DNA from: Chloroflexota bacterium
Lineage (GTDB): Bacteria > Chloroflexota > Limnocylindria > Limnocylindrales > CSP1-4
Length of the DNA: 38,314 bases
Direction: 5' to 3'
NCBI GenBank assembly: GCA_021786265.1
Contig: JAJYNP010000210.1
Location: 1 to 38,314 of the forward strand
In this document: piece after piece, positions 1-8,993 of the stretch
Numbering within the stretch: the stretch's first letter is position 1
How the letters are laid out: the number at the start of each line of letters is the position of its first letter
Translations under genes and position numbers: made by a program
Notes under the pieces: model-generated
Database searches by the model: none
What the model saw: only the letters and a program-made list of their open reading frames with translations
What the model was told of the DNA's origin: nothing

Positions 1-2
1 CC

Positions 3-506
3 ATGCCCGACCCGCGTCTCCCGGCGACGGCCCTCGACCCGACCCTGGCGTCCGGGCCGCACGATCGATGCGTTCGCTGCGGCCGCCCCACGCCGCTCGG
101 CGTGTCGCTGTGCGAGCTGGACAACCCCGGGCACATCGGCGCGCCGAGCGCCACCCAGCTCCATGCGACGATGCTGGCCGGGGTCGGGATCGGCGTGCTC
201 CTGCTCGCGATGCTCGCCAGGGTCCTCACCGCCGGCGTGGGTCCGTTCGATTCGCGGCTGGTGGGGCAGGCGATCCTCGCCAACGGCGGCGCCAGCGTCG
301 CCATCCAGGTGGCCAATCGGGGCACGAAGGAGGGCCCTGCCACCTGCCAGGTGTCGCGCGGCGGGGTCCTGCGGCCCGACGACCCGGTCTTCCTGACGCA
401 GCCGATCCCGGCCGGCGGGACGATCACGGTGACCACGTCCGTGCCGGCGCCGGCTCCGAGCGCCGGCGCCTACTCGCTGGGAGCGCTCACGGCGTCCTGC
501 CGCTGA
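3..506 (+). CDS. small zinc-ribbon, membrane-anchored hypothetical protein
   Basis: The 167-residue product has an N-terminal cysteine cluster (C23-x2-C26, then C37) like a small zinc ribbon. One hydrophobic membrane segment follows at about residues 57-75, then a C-terminal part of about 85 residues rich in small and beta-prone residues that resembles an extracellular FxLYD/CARDB-like beta domain. I do not recognise a named family. The ATG is only two bases inside the window, so a start further upstream cannot be excluded. Its stop lies 18 bases from the convergent stop of the ABC permease gene. The coding frame is supported by the sensible domain layout; function is unknown. Confidence 0.6.
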   Translation: MPDPRLPATALDPTLASGPHDRCVRCGRPTPLGVSLCELDNPGHIGAPSATQLHATMLAGVGIGVLLLAMLARVLTAGVGPFDSRLVGQAILANGGASVAIQVANRGTKEGPATCQVSRGGVLRPDDPVFLTQPIPAGGTITVTTSVPAPAPSAGAYSLGALTASCR

Positions 507-524
507 GCCGCCGCCCCGCGCCGG

Positions 525-1271
525 TCACCCGCGCTCGGCGACCTCGAAGCGCGCCAGCCGCCGGATCGCGACGAGCATCGCGCCCACGGCCACCACGGCG
601 CCCAGCTCCAGCGAGGCCGCCAGGTCGAGGTGCCATGGCAGCAGCGATGGCTGCGCAGGGTCGAGCGCCGCCGCGACGCCCAGCACGTACTGGTGCACGC
701 TGATCAACCGGGTGCCCGTGAACAGGCCCGCGACCACGCCCTCCCAGATGTACACGTAGGCGAGCCCCACGATCAGCGCGTGGCCCGTCACGAGGCTCAG
801 CGCCACCGCGATCGACGTGTAGATCAGTGCACCCCAGGCGACGCCCGCGAGGGCGGCCGCCGCAGTCCCGGGCCCCGCGCCACCGGGGAGGGAGATCACG
901 GTCGCGATGACGGCCGATGCCCCGATGATCGCCGCGGTGGCGGCAGTGGCCACTGCCAGCTTCGCGAGCACGATCTGCCAGCGCGCGATCGGGCGGACGA
1001 GCAGGTAGACGAGGGTACCGTCCTCCACCTCGCCGCCGAGCACGGAGGTGCCGAAGATCAGGGCGACGAGCGGCAGCAGCGTGGTGATCACGAGGTTGTC
1101 GAGCAGCCCGGAAGTCCAGCTCTCATAGTCCTGGCCTCCCGCGAGCCGGTAGACCGCCGACACCAGGATGGGCGCGCACCCGGCGAGCACGGCGAGGAGC
1201 ATCCGCCGGCGCCCGAGTGCCTGGCGAGCGGTCAGCATCACGAGCTGGCGGAGGACGCCGTCGCGGCCCAT
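525..1271 (-). CDS. ABC-2 type transporter permease
   Basis: This 248-residue integral membrane protein has about six hydrophobic segments and the ABC-2 exporter pattern. It shows a long loop after the first helix, then the short G-x-EVEDGTL-x-YLLVRP stretch typical of ABC-2 permeases, where the conserved Glu sits before helix 2. It is the last gene of the four-gene minus-strand ABC operon and should pair with the ATPase just upstream (58-base gap). The ATG at 1271 is chosen because GGAG lies 8 bases before it. An in-frame ATG further upstream would run back into the ATPase gene. The substrate cannot be told from sequence. Confidence 0.85.
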   Translation of the reverse strand: MGRDGVLRQLVMLTARQALGRRRMLLAVLAGCAPILVSAVYRLAGGQDYESWTSGLLDNLVITTLLPLVALIFGTSVLGGEVEDGTLVYLLVRPIARWQIVLAKLAVATAATAAIIGASAVIATVISLPGGAGPGTAAAALAGVAWGALIYTSIAVALSLVTGHALIVGLAYVYIWEGVVAGLFTGTRLISVHQYVLGVAAALDPAQPSLLPWHLDLAASLELGAVVAVGAMLVAIRRLARFEVAERG

Positions 1272-1329
1272 CAGCGGCACTCCGGGCCGGTGGGCCGGCC
1301 GGTCGCACAGGCGGCGCGCGATTGACCCA

Positions 1330-2301
1330 TCAGCGTCCCACCAGGTAGCTGAAGACCGACTCGAGGGTCTCGTCGGTCGGCCGGAGCTCGTACAGGGACA
1401 CACCTGCCCGCTTCGCCACCCGGGCGACGATGCCGGTGAACGAGCCGTAGTCGGCCGCGCGGACGTCCAGGGAGCCCTCGACGAGCTGCACGCCGAGCAC
1501 CGGCGCCTCCGCCACGAGCCCGGCGGCCATGGTACGGTCGTCGCTCGTGCGCAGCCGGAAGGTGTGCGGGCGATCGGTCATGAGGCGGCGCAGGGCCCGG
1601 TAGTCGCCCGCGGCGGCGAGCCGGCCTGCCACCATCACGAGGACCTGCTGCGCCAGCCGTTCGACCTCCTCGAGGATGTGCGACGAGAAGAGGATCACAC
1701 GCCCTTCCGACGCCATGCGGTGGAGCAGGTCCATCATGTGCAGCCGCTGCCGGGGATCCATGCCGTTGAACGGCTCGTCGAGCAGCAGGATCGGTGGATC
1801 GTGGACGAGCGCCGCGGCGAGCTTCACGCGCTGCCGCATTCCCTTCGAATAGCCGCCGATCGCACGGTCCGCGGCGCCCTCCAGGTCGACCAGCGCGATC
1901 GCCCGACGTGCGGCCCCGCCCGGGTCGGGCAGGCGTGCCAGGCGGGCCGAGAGCAGTGCGAATTCTCGCCCGGTCAGGAAGTCGTACGCCGCATCGCGTT
2001 CGGGCGCCAGTCCGAGCTGGCGGTAGACGGCGGGATCCCGGCCGGCCGCGCGACCCTGGACCAGCACCTGCCCGCTGGACGGGACCAGCAGGCCCGCCAG
2101 CATGTGGAGCAGCGTCGATTTGCCGGCCCCGTTCGGACCCAGCAGTCCGGTGACGCCAGCACCGATGCCGAAGGTGACGTCGTTGACCGCGACCACGTTC
2201 CCGAACCAGCGCGCGACGTGCACGGCCGCGAGCGGCGATGCCGCGACCTCCGCCGGCACCGGCGCGGGAGCCCAGAGCGGCCGGCGGTCCGGGCCGCTCA
2301 C
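1330..2301 (-). CDS. ABC transporter ATP-binding protein (ABC-2 exporter)
   Basis: A 323-residue ABC ATPase. The Walker A motif GPNGAGKST is near residues 55-63, the signature YSKGMRQR starts near 151, and Walker B (ILLLDEP) is near 171-177. The C-terminal ~90 residues form the regulatory extension seen in DrrA/CcmA-type drug and antibiotic exporters. The GTG start at 2301 overlaps the stop of the preceding permease gene (GTGA), giving translational coupling; earlier in-frame ATGs would lie deep inside that permease gene. It probably works with the permease at 525-1271 and/or the one at 2298-3236. Confidence 0.88.
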   Translation of the reverse strand: MSGPDRRPLWAPAPVPAEVAASPLAAVHVARWFGNVVAVNDVTFGIGAGVTGLLGPNGAGKSTLLHMLAGLLVPSSGQVLVQGRAAGRDPAVYRQLGLAPERDAAYDFLTGREFALLSARLARLPDPGGAARRAIALVDLEGAADRAIGGYSKGMRQRVKLAAALVHDPPILLLDEPFNGMDPRQRLHMMDLLHRMASEGRVILFSSHILEEVERLAQQVLVMVAGRLAAAGDYRALRRLMTDRPHTFRLRTSDDRTMAAGLVAEAPVLGVQLVEGSLDVRAADYGSFTGIVARVAKRAGVSLYELRPTDETLESVFSYLVGR

Positions 2302-3236
2302 GCCGCGATCCTCGCGTAGCGCCGCAGCACGACTGAGCCGGCGACGGTCGCGAGGACGAGGGCGACGATCACGTACCACCACCCCGGAAGATCGGCCCGG
2401 CGGAGGATGGCGTCGCCTCCGCCGCCGAAGAACCAGCTGACGGCACCGTCCCCCACGAGCGATGGGCTCAGGAGGACCCCGTAGCGCGTCCACTCGCCCT
2501 GGCCCGCCGACGCGATCAGCGTGCCAAGCCCGTCCGCGATGAACCAGAACGCGACGATCCCCCCGGTCGCGTAGGCCCGTCGCGGGGTGAGGGCGGCGAT
2601 CGCGAGGGCGACCGTCGAGACCTGGACCGAGGTCACGAGCGCGCTCGCGAGCATGGGCCCGGGCTGGTCCAGGTGATCGCGCAGGTAGCCGATCGGGTCG
2701 GGGCGCACGAGCGCGCTGCCCACGTACAGGACGATCTCGGGGACGAGCGCGATCAGCAGCATCGCGGTGAGCAGCGCCGCGAACTTCGCGAGCGCGTAGT
2801 CGCGCCGCTCCAGGGCCCGCGTGAAGTACAGCGACAGCACGTGGTTCCGCTGGTCCCGCCCCACCAGCTCCGGGGCCACCGCCGCGCAGAACAGGAGCAT
2901 CACGGTTCCGACCAGCGAGAAGTAGTTCTCGATCCGGACCGGCTGCACCAGGTCGCCAGCGAGCGCGGTGATACCGAGCTCGACGATCGCCGGGACCAGG
3001 ACGATCACGAAGAGCCCCATCGGGATGACCTTCGACCGCGCGCTCCGGCCGATGCCGAACGCGGCAGCGAGACCGTGCGAGTAGAGCGAGCGGAACGCGT
3101 AGCCCCGCCCGAGGCGGCGACCGTCGTAGTGCTGGTACCCGAGGTCGTAGATGCTGCCGCCGGCCGACGTGGCGACGGTGGGGCCCGCGCCGGACACGGT
3201 GGGGCCGGGCAGGGGCTGGCCGCCGACCGGGCTCAC
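2298..3236 (-). CDS. ABC-2 type transporter permease
   Basis: A 312-residue polytopic membrane protein. It has a cytoplasmic N-terminus with the IYDLGYQHYDGRRLGR motif seen at the start of many ABC-2 permeases, followed by about six transmembrane helices. The segment ELVGRDQRNHVLSLYFTRAL is the usual ABC-2 region after helix 2 (charged, contacts the ATPase). The ATG start overlaps the stop of the upstream ATPase by 4 bases, and its own stop overlaps the next ATPase's GTG, so the genes are tightly coupled. The exported substrate is unknown. Confidence 0.87.
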   Translation of the reverse strand: MSPVGGQPLPGPTVSGAGPTVATSAGGSIYDLGYQHYDGRRLGRGYAFRSLYSHGLAAAFGIGRSARSKVIPMGLFVIVLVPAIVELGITALAGDLVQPVRIENYFSLVGTVMLLFCAAVAPELVGRDQRNHVLSLYFTRALERRDYALAKFAALLTAMLLIALVPEIVLYVGSALVRPDPIGYLRDHLDQPGPMLASALVTSVQVSTVALAIAALTPRRAYATGGIVAFWFIADGLGTLIASAGQGEWTRYGVLLSPSLVGDGAVSWFFGGGGDAILRRADLPGWWYVIVALVLATVAGSVVLRRYARIAA

Positions 3237-4210
3237 CGTGCCGCCTCCGTCGCCGCCTCGGGGTCCTTCGCCACCTCGGGAGCGATCCCGGGTTCCTCGA
3301 CCGTCCGGAACAGGTCCTCGAGCTGGTGCCGCCCCTGCTCGATTCGGGCGAGCGGCAGGCCGAGCTCCACCACCAGGTCGCGTACCAGGTCGTACGGCGG
3401 CGGGCCGTCGAGATCCACCAGTACGAGCCGGCCCTCCTGGTGGGCCGTGCGCCCCAACCGGCCGAGCGCCTCGGCCAGCCGATCGGCGCCCTCCTCGACC
3501 TCGACGGTGAGGACGCGGGTCAGGGCCGTGAACTGTGTCAGGGGCGCGGACCGGATGAGCCTGCCGGCGTCGATCGCGACCAGGTGGTCGCAGACCCGCT
3601 CCACCTCCCCCAGGAGATGCGACGCCATGACGATCGCGATGCCGAACTCCGTCCCGATCCGGCGGACGAGCGCCAGCATCTCCTCGCGGCCGGCCGGGTC
3701 CAGCCCGGCGGTCGGCTCGTCGAGCAGGAGCAGGCGGGGGTCGTGGACGAGCGCCTGGGCGAGCTTGACACGCTGGCGCATCCCGGTCGAGTACCCACCG
3801 ATGGCGCGGTACCGCTCCTCGTAGAGGCCGACATGTCGAAGCGTCTCGGCGGACCGTTCCCGGGCCGCCCCCGCGGGCAGGCCGCTCATGCGCGCCATGT
3901 GGGTGACGAAGTCGGCGGCGCCGATATCGGGCGGCAGGCAGTCGTGCTCCGGCATGTACCCCACGCGCTGCCGGACCTCGCTCCCGTGGGTCGCGGTGTC
4001 CAGGCCCAGCACGGTGGCGCGCCCCGAGGTCGCTCGCACGAGGCCCAGGAGCACCTTCAGGAGGGTCGACTTGCCCGCGCCGTTCGCGCCGACCAGCCCC
4101 ACGATCCCGCCGTCGAGCGAGAGCGTGACGCCGTCGAGGGCGGTGACGCCAGGGTATCGCCTGGTGAGACGGTCGGTGGCGATCAGGGGCACCCGCTCAG
4201 GATGGGGCAT
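3233..4210 (-). CDS. ABC transporter ATP-binding protein (first gene of ABC operon)
   Basis: A 325-residue ABC ATPase with Walker A GANGAGKST at residues 41-49, signature YSTGMRQR starting near 140, Walker B LLLLDEP near 160-166 and a C-terminal extension of about 90 residues. It belongs to the ABC-2 exporter group and heads a four-gene minus-strand operon. The start is uncertain: ATG 4210 is used here, but a GTG at 4228 and a GTG at 4192 are also in frame, and none has a clear ribosome binding site. The gene is divergent from the inositol-monophosphatase-like gene, with a 16-bp tandem repeat between them. Confidence 0.87.
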   Translation of the reverse strand: MPHPERVPLIATDRLTRRYPGVTALDGVTLSLDGGIVGLVGANGAGKSTLLKVLLGLVRATSGRATVLGLDTATHGSEVRQRVGYMPEHDCLPPDIGAADFVTHMARMSGLPAGAARERSAETLRHVGLYEERYRAIGGYSTGMRQRVKLAQALVHDPRLLLLDEPTAGLDPAGREEMLALVRRIGTEFGIAIVMASHLLGEVERVCDHLVAIDAGRLIRSAPLTQFTALTRVLTVEVEEGADRLAEALGRLGRTAHQEGRLVLVDLDGPPPYDLVRDLVVELGLPLARIEQGRHQLEDLFRTVEEPGIAPEVAKDPEAATEAAR

Positions 4211-4231
4211 GGGCGCAACCCGGTACACGGG

Positions 4232-4263
4232 CCGGGCGACCCATAGACCGGGCGACCCATAGA
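4232..4263 (+). repeat. perfect 16-bp tandem duplication in divergent promoter region
   Basis: Two adjacent identical copies of CCGGGCGACCCATAGA occupy 4232-4247 and 4248-4263, between two divergent genes. Each copy ends in CATAGA, which resembles a -10 element; the second sits 8 bases before the GTG of the plus-strand gene. It may be a duplicated promoter or simply a slippage product. Confidence 0.75.
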
Positions 4264-4271
4264 ATGCGCTC

Positions 4272-5111
4272 GTGGCCCACCTCCGGAACCTGTCCCCCGC
4301 CGACGCCGCCCTCGCGATCAGCGTCGCGACGACCGCGGCGCGCCTGGCCGGTCACGTCCAGCTCGAGCGGCTCGGGAGGGTCCGGGAGATCCGTCGCAAG
4401 AGCGCTCGCGACGTGGTCACCGAAGTCGACCACCTGTCGGAACGGCTCATCATCGATGCGATCCGGCGCTCGTTCCCGGGCGACGCGATCCTCGCGGAGG
4501 AATCCGGTGAGCACGCCACGGCGACGGGCGATGCCCCCACCGCCGGTGCCGGTCGCGCCTGGATCGTGGATCCCCTCGACGGCACGGTGAACTACGCCAA
4601 CGCGGTGCCGATCTTCTCCGTCAGCATCGCGCTCTCCGTCGACGGCGAGCCCGCCGTGGGCGTGGTGCTCGACCCCGTCCGGGACGAGCTCTTCACGGCC
4701 ATCCGCGGCCGCGGCGCCCGCCTCAACGGCCGCGCGATCCGCAACCCGGACAAGGTGGCGCTGGACGATTGTGTGATCGCGCTGGGCTACGCGCCGCGCG
4801 ACTGGCGCTCCGACCTGGGCGACCTGCGACGAAGCGTCCGGGCCGCCCGCCACCTCGGGTCGTCGGCGCTCGAGCTCTCGTACGCCGCAGCCGGGCGGTT
4901 CGACGCGTGCGTGCACCCGACGGGGATGTCGAACTGGGACGTCGCCGCGGCGGGCCTGATCGCCGAGGAGGGCGGGGTCCTGGTCACGACCACCCACGGC
5001 GAGCCGTGGTTCGACCTGTCGCGGCCCGCGACCTCGATCGGGATCGTTGCGGCGCCCGCCCGCCACCACGATCGCCTCCTGGAGCTGTTCCGGGCCGCCG
5101 GGCCCGGCTGA
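4272..5111 (+). CDS. inositol monophosphatase family protein
   Basis: A 279-residue member of the Mg2+-dependent, Li+-sensitive phosphatase family (inositol monophosphatase, CysQ, FBPase). Metal and phosphate site motifs are visible: ILAEESGE around residues 73-80 (acidic metal ligands), the family signature DPLDGTVNY at 100-108, and the C-terminal SNWDVAAAGLIAEEGG motif. It would hydrolyse a phosphomonoester such as inositol-1-phosphate, histidinol phosphate or PAP; sequence alone does not decide which. The GTG start at 4272 has no Shine-Dalgarno sequence but lies 8 bases after a CATAGA hexamer, so a leaderless transcript is plausible. It converges on the ThDP enzyme gene. Confidence 0.88.
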   Translation: MAHLRNLSPADAALAISVATTAARLAGHVQLERLGRVREIRRKSARDVVTEVDHLSERLIIDAIRRSFPGDAILAEESGEHATATGDAPTAGAGRAWIVDPLDGTVNYANAVPIFSVSIALSVDGEPAVGVVLDPVRDELFTAIRGRGARLNGRAIRNPDKVALDDCVIALGYAPRDWRSDLGDLRRSVRAARHLGSSALELSYAAAGRFDACVHPTGMSNWDVAAAGLIAEEGGVLVTTTHGEPWFDLSRPATSIGIVAAPARHHDRLLELFRAAGPG

Positions 5112-5174
5112 TCGCCGCATCGGCCGTGTCCCGCGGTCGGGGGTGCCCGCTGCGTCCCGGCTGCGCGGTGCCCG

Positions 5175-6953
5175 CTATCCGGGCAGCGTCGAGTACCCGG
5201 GCAGCGTCGAGTCGACGCTGATCACGCGGGGGTCGGTCAGGAGGTGGACGAGCACGACGCCACGGTCGACCAGCGCCGACGCCACCGCCCCCTCGACCTC
5301 CGCGTCGTGCGCGGCCCGTATCCCCCGCGCCCCGCACGCCGCGGCGAACGCCGCGAGGTCGATGCGTCCGAGATCCGTGGCGGCGACCCGGCCCGGATAG
5401 GCCCGCTCCTGGTGCATGCGGATGGTGCCGTACATGGCGTTGTCGAAGACGATCACGGCGAGCCGGAGCCGCTCCCGCACGGCGGTCTCGAGTTCGGCCA
5501 TGAGCATCCCGACGCCGCCGTCGCCCGCCAGGGCGACCACCGGCCGAACCCGACCATCCAGGTCCCGGGAGGCGATCGCGGCCCCGATCGCGGCCGGAAG
5601 CCCGTACCCCATCGCCCCCGAGGTGGGCCCGAGGAAGCGCCCGCGGGCCGGAACGGGCAGGTAGCGGGCTGGCCAGCTCGCGAAGTTGCCGGCGTCGGTG
5701 GTGAGGATGGCATCCGGCGGAAGATGCCGGCGCAGCGCCGCGACCACGGTCGCGGGGTGCACCGGCGCGCTCCCGCCGCGCGGTCCCGGGTCGGGTGGCT
5801 CGACCGCCGCCAGGTACGCCGCGCGGTCGCGGGCGAGGTCGGCGGCCCGTTCCGCCGCGAGCCGGGCGCCGGGTCGGAGCGGCGTGGCGCCTGCGGCGCG
5901 TGGCGGCTCCTGCTCGCCCGGCGCCGCCAGCAGGGACAGCGCCGCCCGCAGGAACGCCCGCGCGTCCGCCTGCACCGAGCGCGCGGGCCGCGGCCTGTCG
6001 CCGCGGAAGCCGGGCTCGACGTCGACCTGCAGCAGCTCGGTACCGGGGCCCGGAACCGCGTAATCGAACGTCGCGACCTGCGACAGCCGAGTTCCGAGCG
6101 CGAGGATCACGTCGGCCTCGAGGAGGCGAGGGCGCACGGTGCGGGCCGCGCCGAGTCCGGTGGCGCCCAGGTATCGCGGCGAGTCGTTGGGGAACACGTC
6201 GGGTCGCCGCCACGCGGCCACGACCCCGACGCCCGCGGCCTCGGCGAAGGCCTCGAGCTCCGCGGTCCCGCCGCTCCGAAGGATGCCGCTCCCCGCCAGG
6301 ATCAGGGGGCGTCGCGCACGGGCCAGGCGCCGGAGCACGGCACGGACGTCAGCATCGGCGGCACCGGGACGGTCGAGCGCCTCGGGGTCCGCGCGGCCTC
6401 CCGCCGCCGTCGGTCCGCCGCCGAGGCGCACGCCGCCGGTGTCGCGCGTCCGCTCGTCGAGCGTGTCCTCCGGCAGCACCAGCAGCACGGGGCCGGGGCG
6501 ACCGCGTCGGGCGAGCGCGACCGTGCGCTCCACCTCGGCGGCCATCGTCGCCGGGTCGTCCAGTTCCACGCCGGCCTTGCACAGGGCGCCGAACGAGGTA
6601 GCCAGGTCCGCCTCCTGGAACGCCTCGCGCCCGCGAAACTCACGCGGCACCTGGCCAGCGATCGCGACCAGCGGCGTGGAGTCCTGCATGGCCGTGTGCA
6701 GCGCGATCGACAGGTTCGCGGTCCCGACGGCGCGTGTCACCAGGCACGCGGCCGGCCGGCCGGTGAGCTGCCCGTAGGCCTCCGCCATGAAGCCGGCGCC
6801 CGCCTCGTGCCGGGCGGTGACGAGCCGGATCGGGGAATCGCGCAGCGCGTCGAGCAGCTCGAGGAAACTCTCCCCGGGCACGGTGAACGCGTGCCTGATT
6901 CCCGATCGCTCGAGCGCGGACACGATCGCGCGACCGGCGGTGACCTGCGCCAT
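5175..6953 (-). CDS. thiamine diphosphate-dependent enzyme, acetolactate synthase-like
   Basis: A 592-residue ThDP enzyme with the three-domain pyruvate-oxidase/acetolactate-synthase layout. The N-terminal PYR domain carries the catalytic Glu in ARHEAGAG (E50), the central domain is Rossmann-like, and the C-terminal PP domain has the ThDP/Mg motif GDGGVGML...DNAMYG. It is near the usual length for IlvB-type catalytic subunits, but no small regulatory subunit lies nearby. The reaction (acetolactate synthase, benzoylformate decarboxylase-like, sulfoacetaldehyde acetyltransferase-like) is therefore left open. The ATG at 6953 matches the conserved family N-terminus. The last 11 residues carry a duplicated STLPG motif coded by an 18-bp tandem repeat. 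Confidence 0.85.
   Translation of the reverse strand: MAQVTAGRAIVSALERSGIRHAFTVPGESFLELLDALRDSPIRLVTARHEAGAGFMAEAYGQLTGRPAACLVTRAVGTANLSIALHTAMQDSTPLVAIAGQVPREFRGREAFQEADLATSFGALCKAGVELDDPATMAAEVERTVALARRGRPGPVLLVLPEDTLDERTRDTGGVRLGGGPTAAGGRADPEALDRPGAADADVRAVLRRLARARRPLILAGSGILRSGGTAELEAFAEAAGVGVVAAWRRPDVFPNDSPRYLGATGLGAARTVRPRLLEADVILALGTRLSQVATFDYAVPGPGTELLQVDVEPGFRGDRPRPARSVQADARAFLRAALSLLAAPGEQEPPRAAGATPLRPGARLAAERAADLARDRAAYLAAVEPPDPGPRGGSAPVHPATVVAALRRHLPPDAILTTDAGNFASWPARYLPVPARGRFLGPTSGAMGYGLPAAIGAAIASRDLDGRVRPVVALAGDGGVGMLMAELETAVRERLRLAVIVFDNAMYGTIRMHQERAYPGRVAATDLGRIDLAAFAAACGARGIRAAHDAEVEGAVASALVDRGVVLVHLLTDPRVISVDSTLPGYSTLPG
5179..5212 (+). repeat. 18-bp-period tandem duplication at 3' end of ThDP enzyme gene
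   Basis: Two identical 16-base copies (CCGGGCAGCGTCGAGT) at 5179-5194 and 5197-5212 encode a repeated STLPG at the very C-terminus of the acetolactate-synthase-like protein. This is probably a recent in-frame slippage duplication. Confidence 0.7.
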
Positions 6954-6960
6954 GCGTTGG

Positions 6961-6966
6961 ATGCTA
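6961..6966 (-). promoter_or_regulatory. candidate -10 element for leaderless ThDP enzyme transcript
   Basis: On the minus strand TAGCAT ends 7 bases before the ATG at 6953, so the predicted transcription start would coincide with the start codon. No Shine-Dalgarno sequence is present and no clear -35 is seen. This is an inference from spacing only. Confidence 0.3.
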
Positions 6967-7118
6967 GCGGGGCCGCGCCGAACGTGAGGTCCGCTCGTGC
7001 GGGGACGGCGCCCGCCGCCGCGTGCACGGGGCACGGGTTCGGATCGCCCGGCAGGAATCGCAGGCCGCGTGTAGCGTGTCGCGCAGGGCGGCCGCTCGTG
7101 CGCCGCCACATCCGCTCG

Positions 7119-8156
7119 ATGAGTGAAGTGCGCGCTCGCATCATCGACAACCCGTGGTCGTTCCGCGGCCCGTATCCGGTCCATCGCGTCCTACCGGTGT
7201 TCGAGCGCGCGGGCTGGACAGTGGACGTCGCGCACCGCGGCCGCCAGGCCAGCGTCCGGCGCCAGGTCGAGGATGCCCTGGACGGCGGCGCGGAGCTGCT
7301 GGTCGGAGCCGGCGGCGACGGCACGCTGCGCGACATCGCGGATGTCCTGGTCGGGCGGGACGCCGAGCTCGGGGTCCTGCCGGGCGGAACCGCGAACCTC
7401 TGGGCGCACGAGCTGGGCGTCGCGCAGCCGCCCGAGCAGGCCGCCGTCGCGATCGTCGAGGCCGACGTGCGGCGCATGGATATGGGCCGCATCGTGCACC
7501 CCGACGGGCGGTTCCTGCGGTTCCTGCTGATGGCAGGCGTCGGGATCGACGGGCTGATGCTCGACCACACCGATCCGCGCCTCAAGGCCAGGCTGGGGCC
7601 CGGAGGGATCGCGCTCGGGGTGCTCCGGGCGATCCCCGAGTTCCGCCCCTTTCCGATCGAGCTGACCGTCGACGGCCGCGAGGCGTGGGAAGGGCGCGTC
7701 ATCCAGGTGATCGTGGGCAACTCGCGGCTGTACGCGAACGTCGTCCACGCCACGCCGGAGGCCCGGGTCGACGACGGCGTCCTCGACATCACCATCGTCC
7801 CCGCCGGCGACCTCGAGCTCGCGGTGCGGCTCGGCTGGTCGCTCGTGCTGCGCCGCCGGCCGGGTGGCGAGGCCCCGCGCTTCCGGGGGCGCGAGATCCT
7901 GCTGCGGACACCGGTCGTGCCGCCGATGGAGGTGGACGGCAGCGCCGTCCGACGTGGCTCGCTGGAGGGCGCGGCAGGACGGCCGTTCCGCATCCTGGTG
8001 GAGCCGCGCAGCCTCGCGGTCCGCGTGCCGCGCGCCTATGCCGGCGACCTGTTCGAGTCCCCGTCCGCGGACGGCCGTCGCAGCCCCGAGACCGGAATCC
8101 TCACGCCTGCCAGCGCGGGACGCGGCCGAGCAGGTGCGGAGCCCGCAGCTCGCTGA
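7119..8156 (+). CDS. diacylglycerol kinase family lipid kinase
   Basis: A 345-residue protein with the DAGK catalytic fold (DgkB/YegS/LCB5 family). The ATP-binding motif GGDGT is at residues 65-69 and PGGTAN at 88-93, followed by GVGIDG and the C-terminal beta-sandwich ending in the MEVDGS motif. It would phosphorylate diacylglycerol or a related lipid alcohol in membrane phospholipid recycling. The N-terminal NP of the family's NPxSG is kept, but the SG part is altered (NPWSF). The ATG at 7119 is preferred; a GTG at 7098 is also in frame. Its 3' end overlaps the convergent exonuclease gene by 56 bases. Confidence 0.85.
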   Translation: MSEVRARIIDNPWSFRGPYPVHRVLPVFERAGWTVDVAHRGRQASVRRQVEDALDGGAELLVGAGGDGTLRDIADVLVGRDAELGVLPGGTANLWAHELGVAQPPEQAAVAIVEADVRRMDMGRIVHPDGRFLRFLLMAGVGIDGLMLDHTDPRLKARLGPGGIALGVLRAIPEFRPFPIELTVDGREAWEGRVIQVIVGNSRLYANVVHATPEARVDDGVLDITIVPAGDLELAVRLGWSLVLRRRPGGEAPRFRGREILLRTPVVPPMEVDGSAVRRGSLEGAAGRPFRILVEPRSLAVRVPRAYAGDLFESPSADGRRSPETGILTPASAGRGRAGAEPAAR

Positions 8157-8979
8157 CAAGCCGGCTGAACGGCTCGCGGGGCACCCCCCGCCAGGTGAGG
8201 TCGTCGAGCTCCTCGGGAAGCGGGACGTCGGTCCGGAGGGTGGCCAGCTCGCGGTAGAGCAGGGCCTCGGCTCGTCCGGTGCGCAACGTCGCGGCGAGCG
8301 CGTCCGCGTTGCGTACCGACACGTCCCACGCCCGGGCTGCCTCGGGGATTGCGTCGAGGTGCACGTAGCGGTTCAGCACGGCCGAGGCGGAGCGCTCGCC
8401 CCAGCCGCGGAGCCCCGGGAACCCGTCGGCCGCGTCGCCCACCAGCGCGAGCCAGTCGGGGATGCTCTCCGGGTCCACGCCGAACCGCGCCCGCACCGCA
8501 TCCGCGTCGATGGTCCGCTCCCGGCGCCGGTCGAACGCGACCACGCGCCCATCCTGGCGCACGCACTGTGCCAGGTCCTTGTCCGGCGACAGGATCACCA
8601 CGCGTTCCATGCCCGGCGAGTCCGCCCACCGAGCGGCGGCCGTCGCCAGCGCATCGTCGGCCTCGTACTCGATCATCGGCCACACCACCAGACCGAGGGC
8701 GCGGAGGGCTTCCTCGGCGAGTTCGAACTGCGCGAGGAGCTCCGGCGGCATCCCGGCCTCGGTCTTGTACCCCGCATACCGTTCGTTCCGCCAGGAACGG
8801 ATGACATGGTCGGTCGCGCACCCGAGGTGCGTCACGCCGGGGTCCCGCATGAGCCGCAGTACGCTCTCGACCAACCCGATCGTCGCGCCGGCCGGCCGTC
8901 CGCGCACGTCCGTGGAGGGCGGCCGGCCGAAGTGCGCTCGGAACAGTTCGTAGGTCGCGTCGAGGAGGTGGAGCTGCAT
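8101..8979 (-). CDS. stand-alone 5'-3' exonuclease (FEN/PolA N-domain family)
   Basis: A 292-residue protein matching the 5'-nuclease domain of DNA polymerase I without the polymerase part. Acidic metal-site motifs appear in the expected order: LLDATYELFRAHF near residue 5 (first Asp), EYEADDALA (paired acidic residues), LSPDKDLAQ, and the helix-hairpin-helix GDAADGFPGLRGWGERSA. It may remove RNA primers or process flaps. The ATG at 8979 begins exactly at the conserved first beta strand. Upstream lie GC-rich inverted repeats that could form alternative hairpins. Confidence 0.85.
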   Translation of the reverse strand: MQLHLLDATYELFRAHFGRPPSTDVRGRPAGATIGLVESVLRLMRDPGVTHLGCATDHVIRSWRNERYAGYKTEAGMPPELLAQFELAEEALRALGLVVWPMIEYEADDALATAAARWADSPGMERVVILSPDKDLAQCVRQDGRVVAFDRRRERTIDADAVRARFGVDPESIPDWLALVGDAADGFPGLRGWGERSASAVLNRYVHLDAIPEAARAWDVSVRNADALAATLRTGRAEALLYRELATLRTDVPLPEELDDLTWRGVPREPFSRLVSELRAPHLLGRVPRWQA

Positions 8980-8993
8980 CGGGACAGTATCGC

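Noticed and set aside
5175..6953. Naming the ThDP enzyme ilvB
   Set aside because: No regulatory subunit or other branched-chain biosynthesis genes nearby; the family includes many other reactions.
7119..8979. Sequencing error causing the convergent overlap of the lipid kinase and exonuclease genes
   Set aside because: Both proteins keep family-like sequence to near their ends; a 56-base 3' overlap is acceptable in a compact genome.
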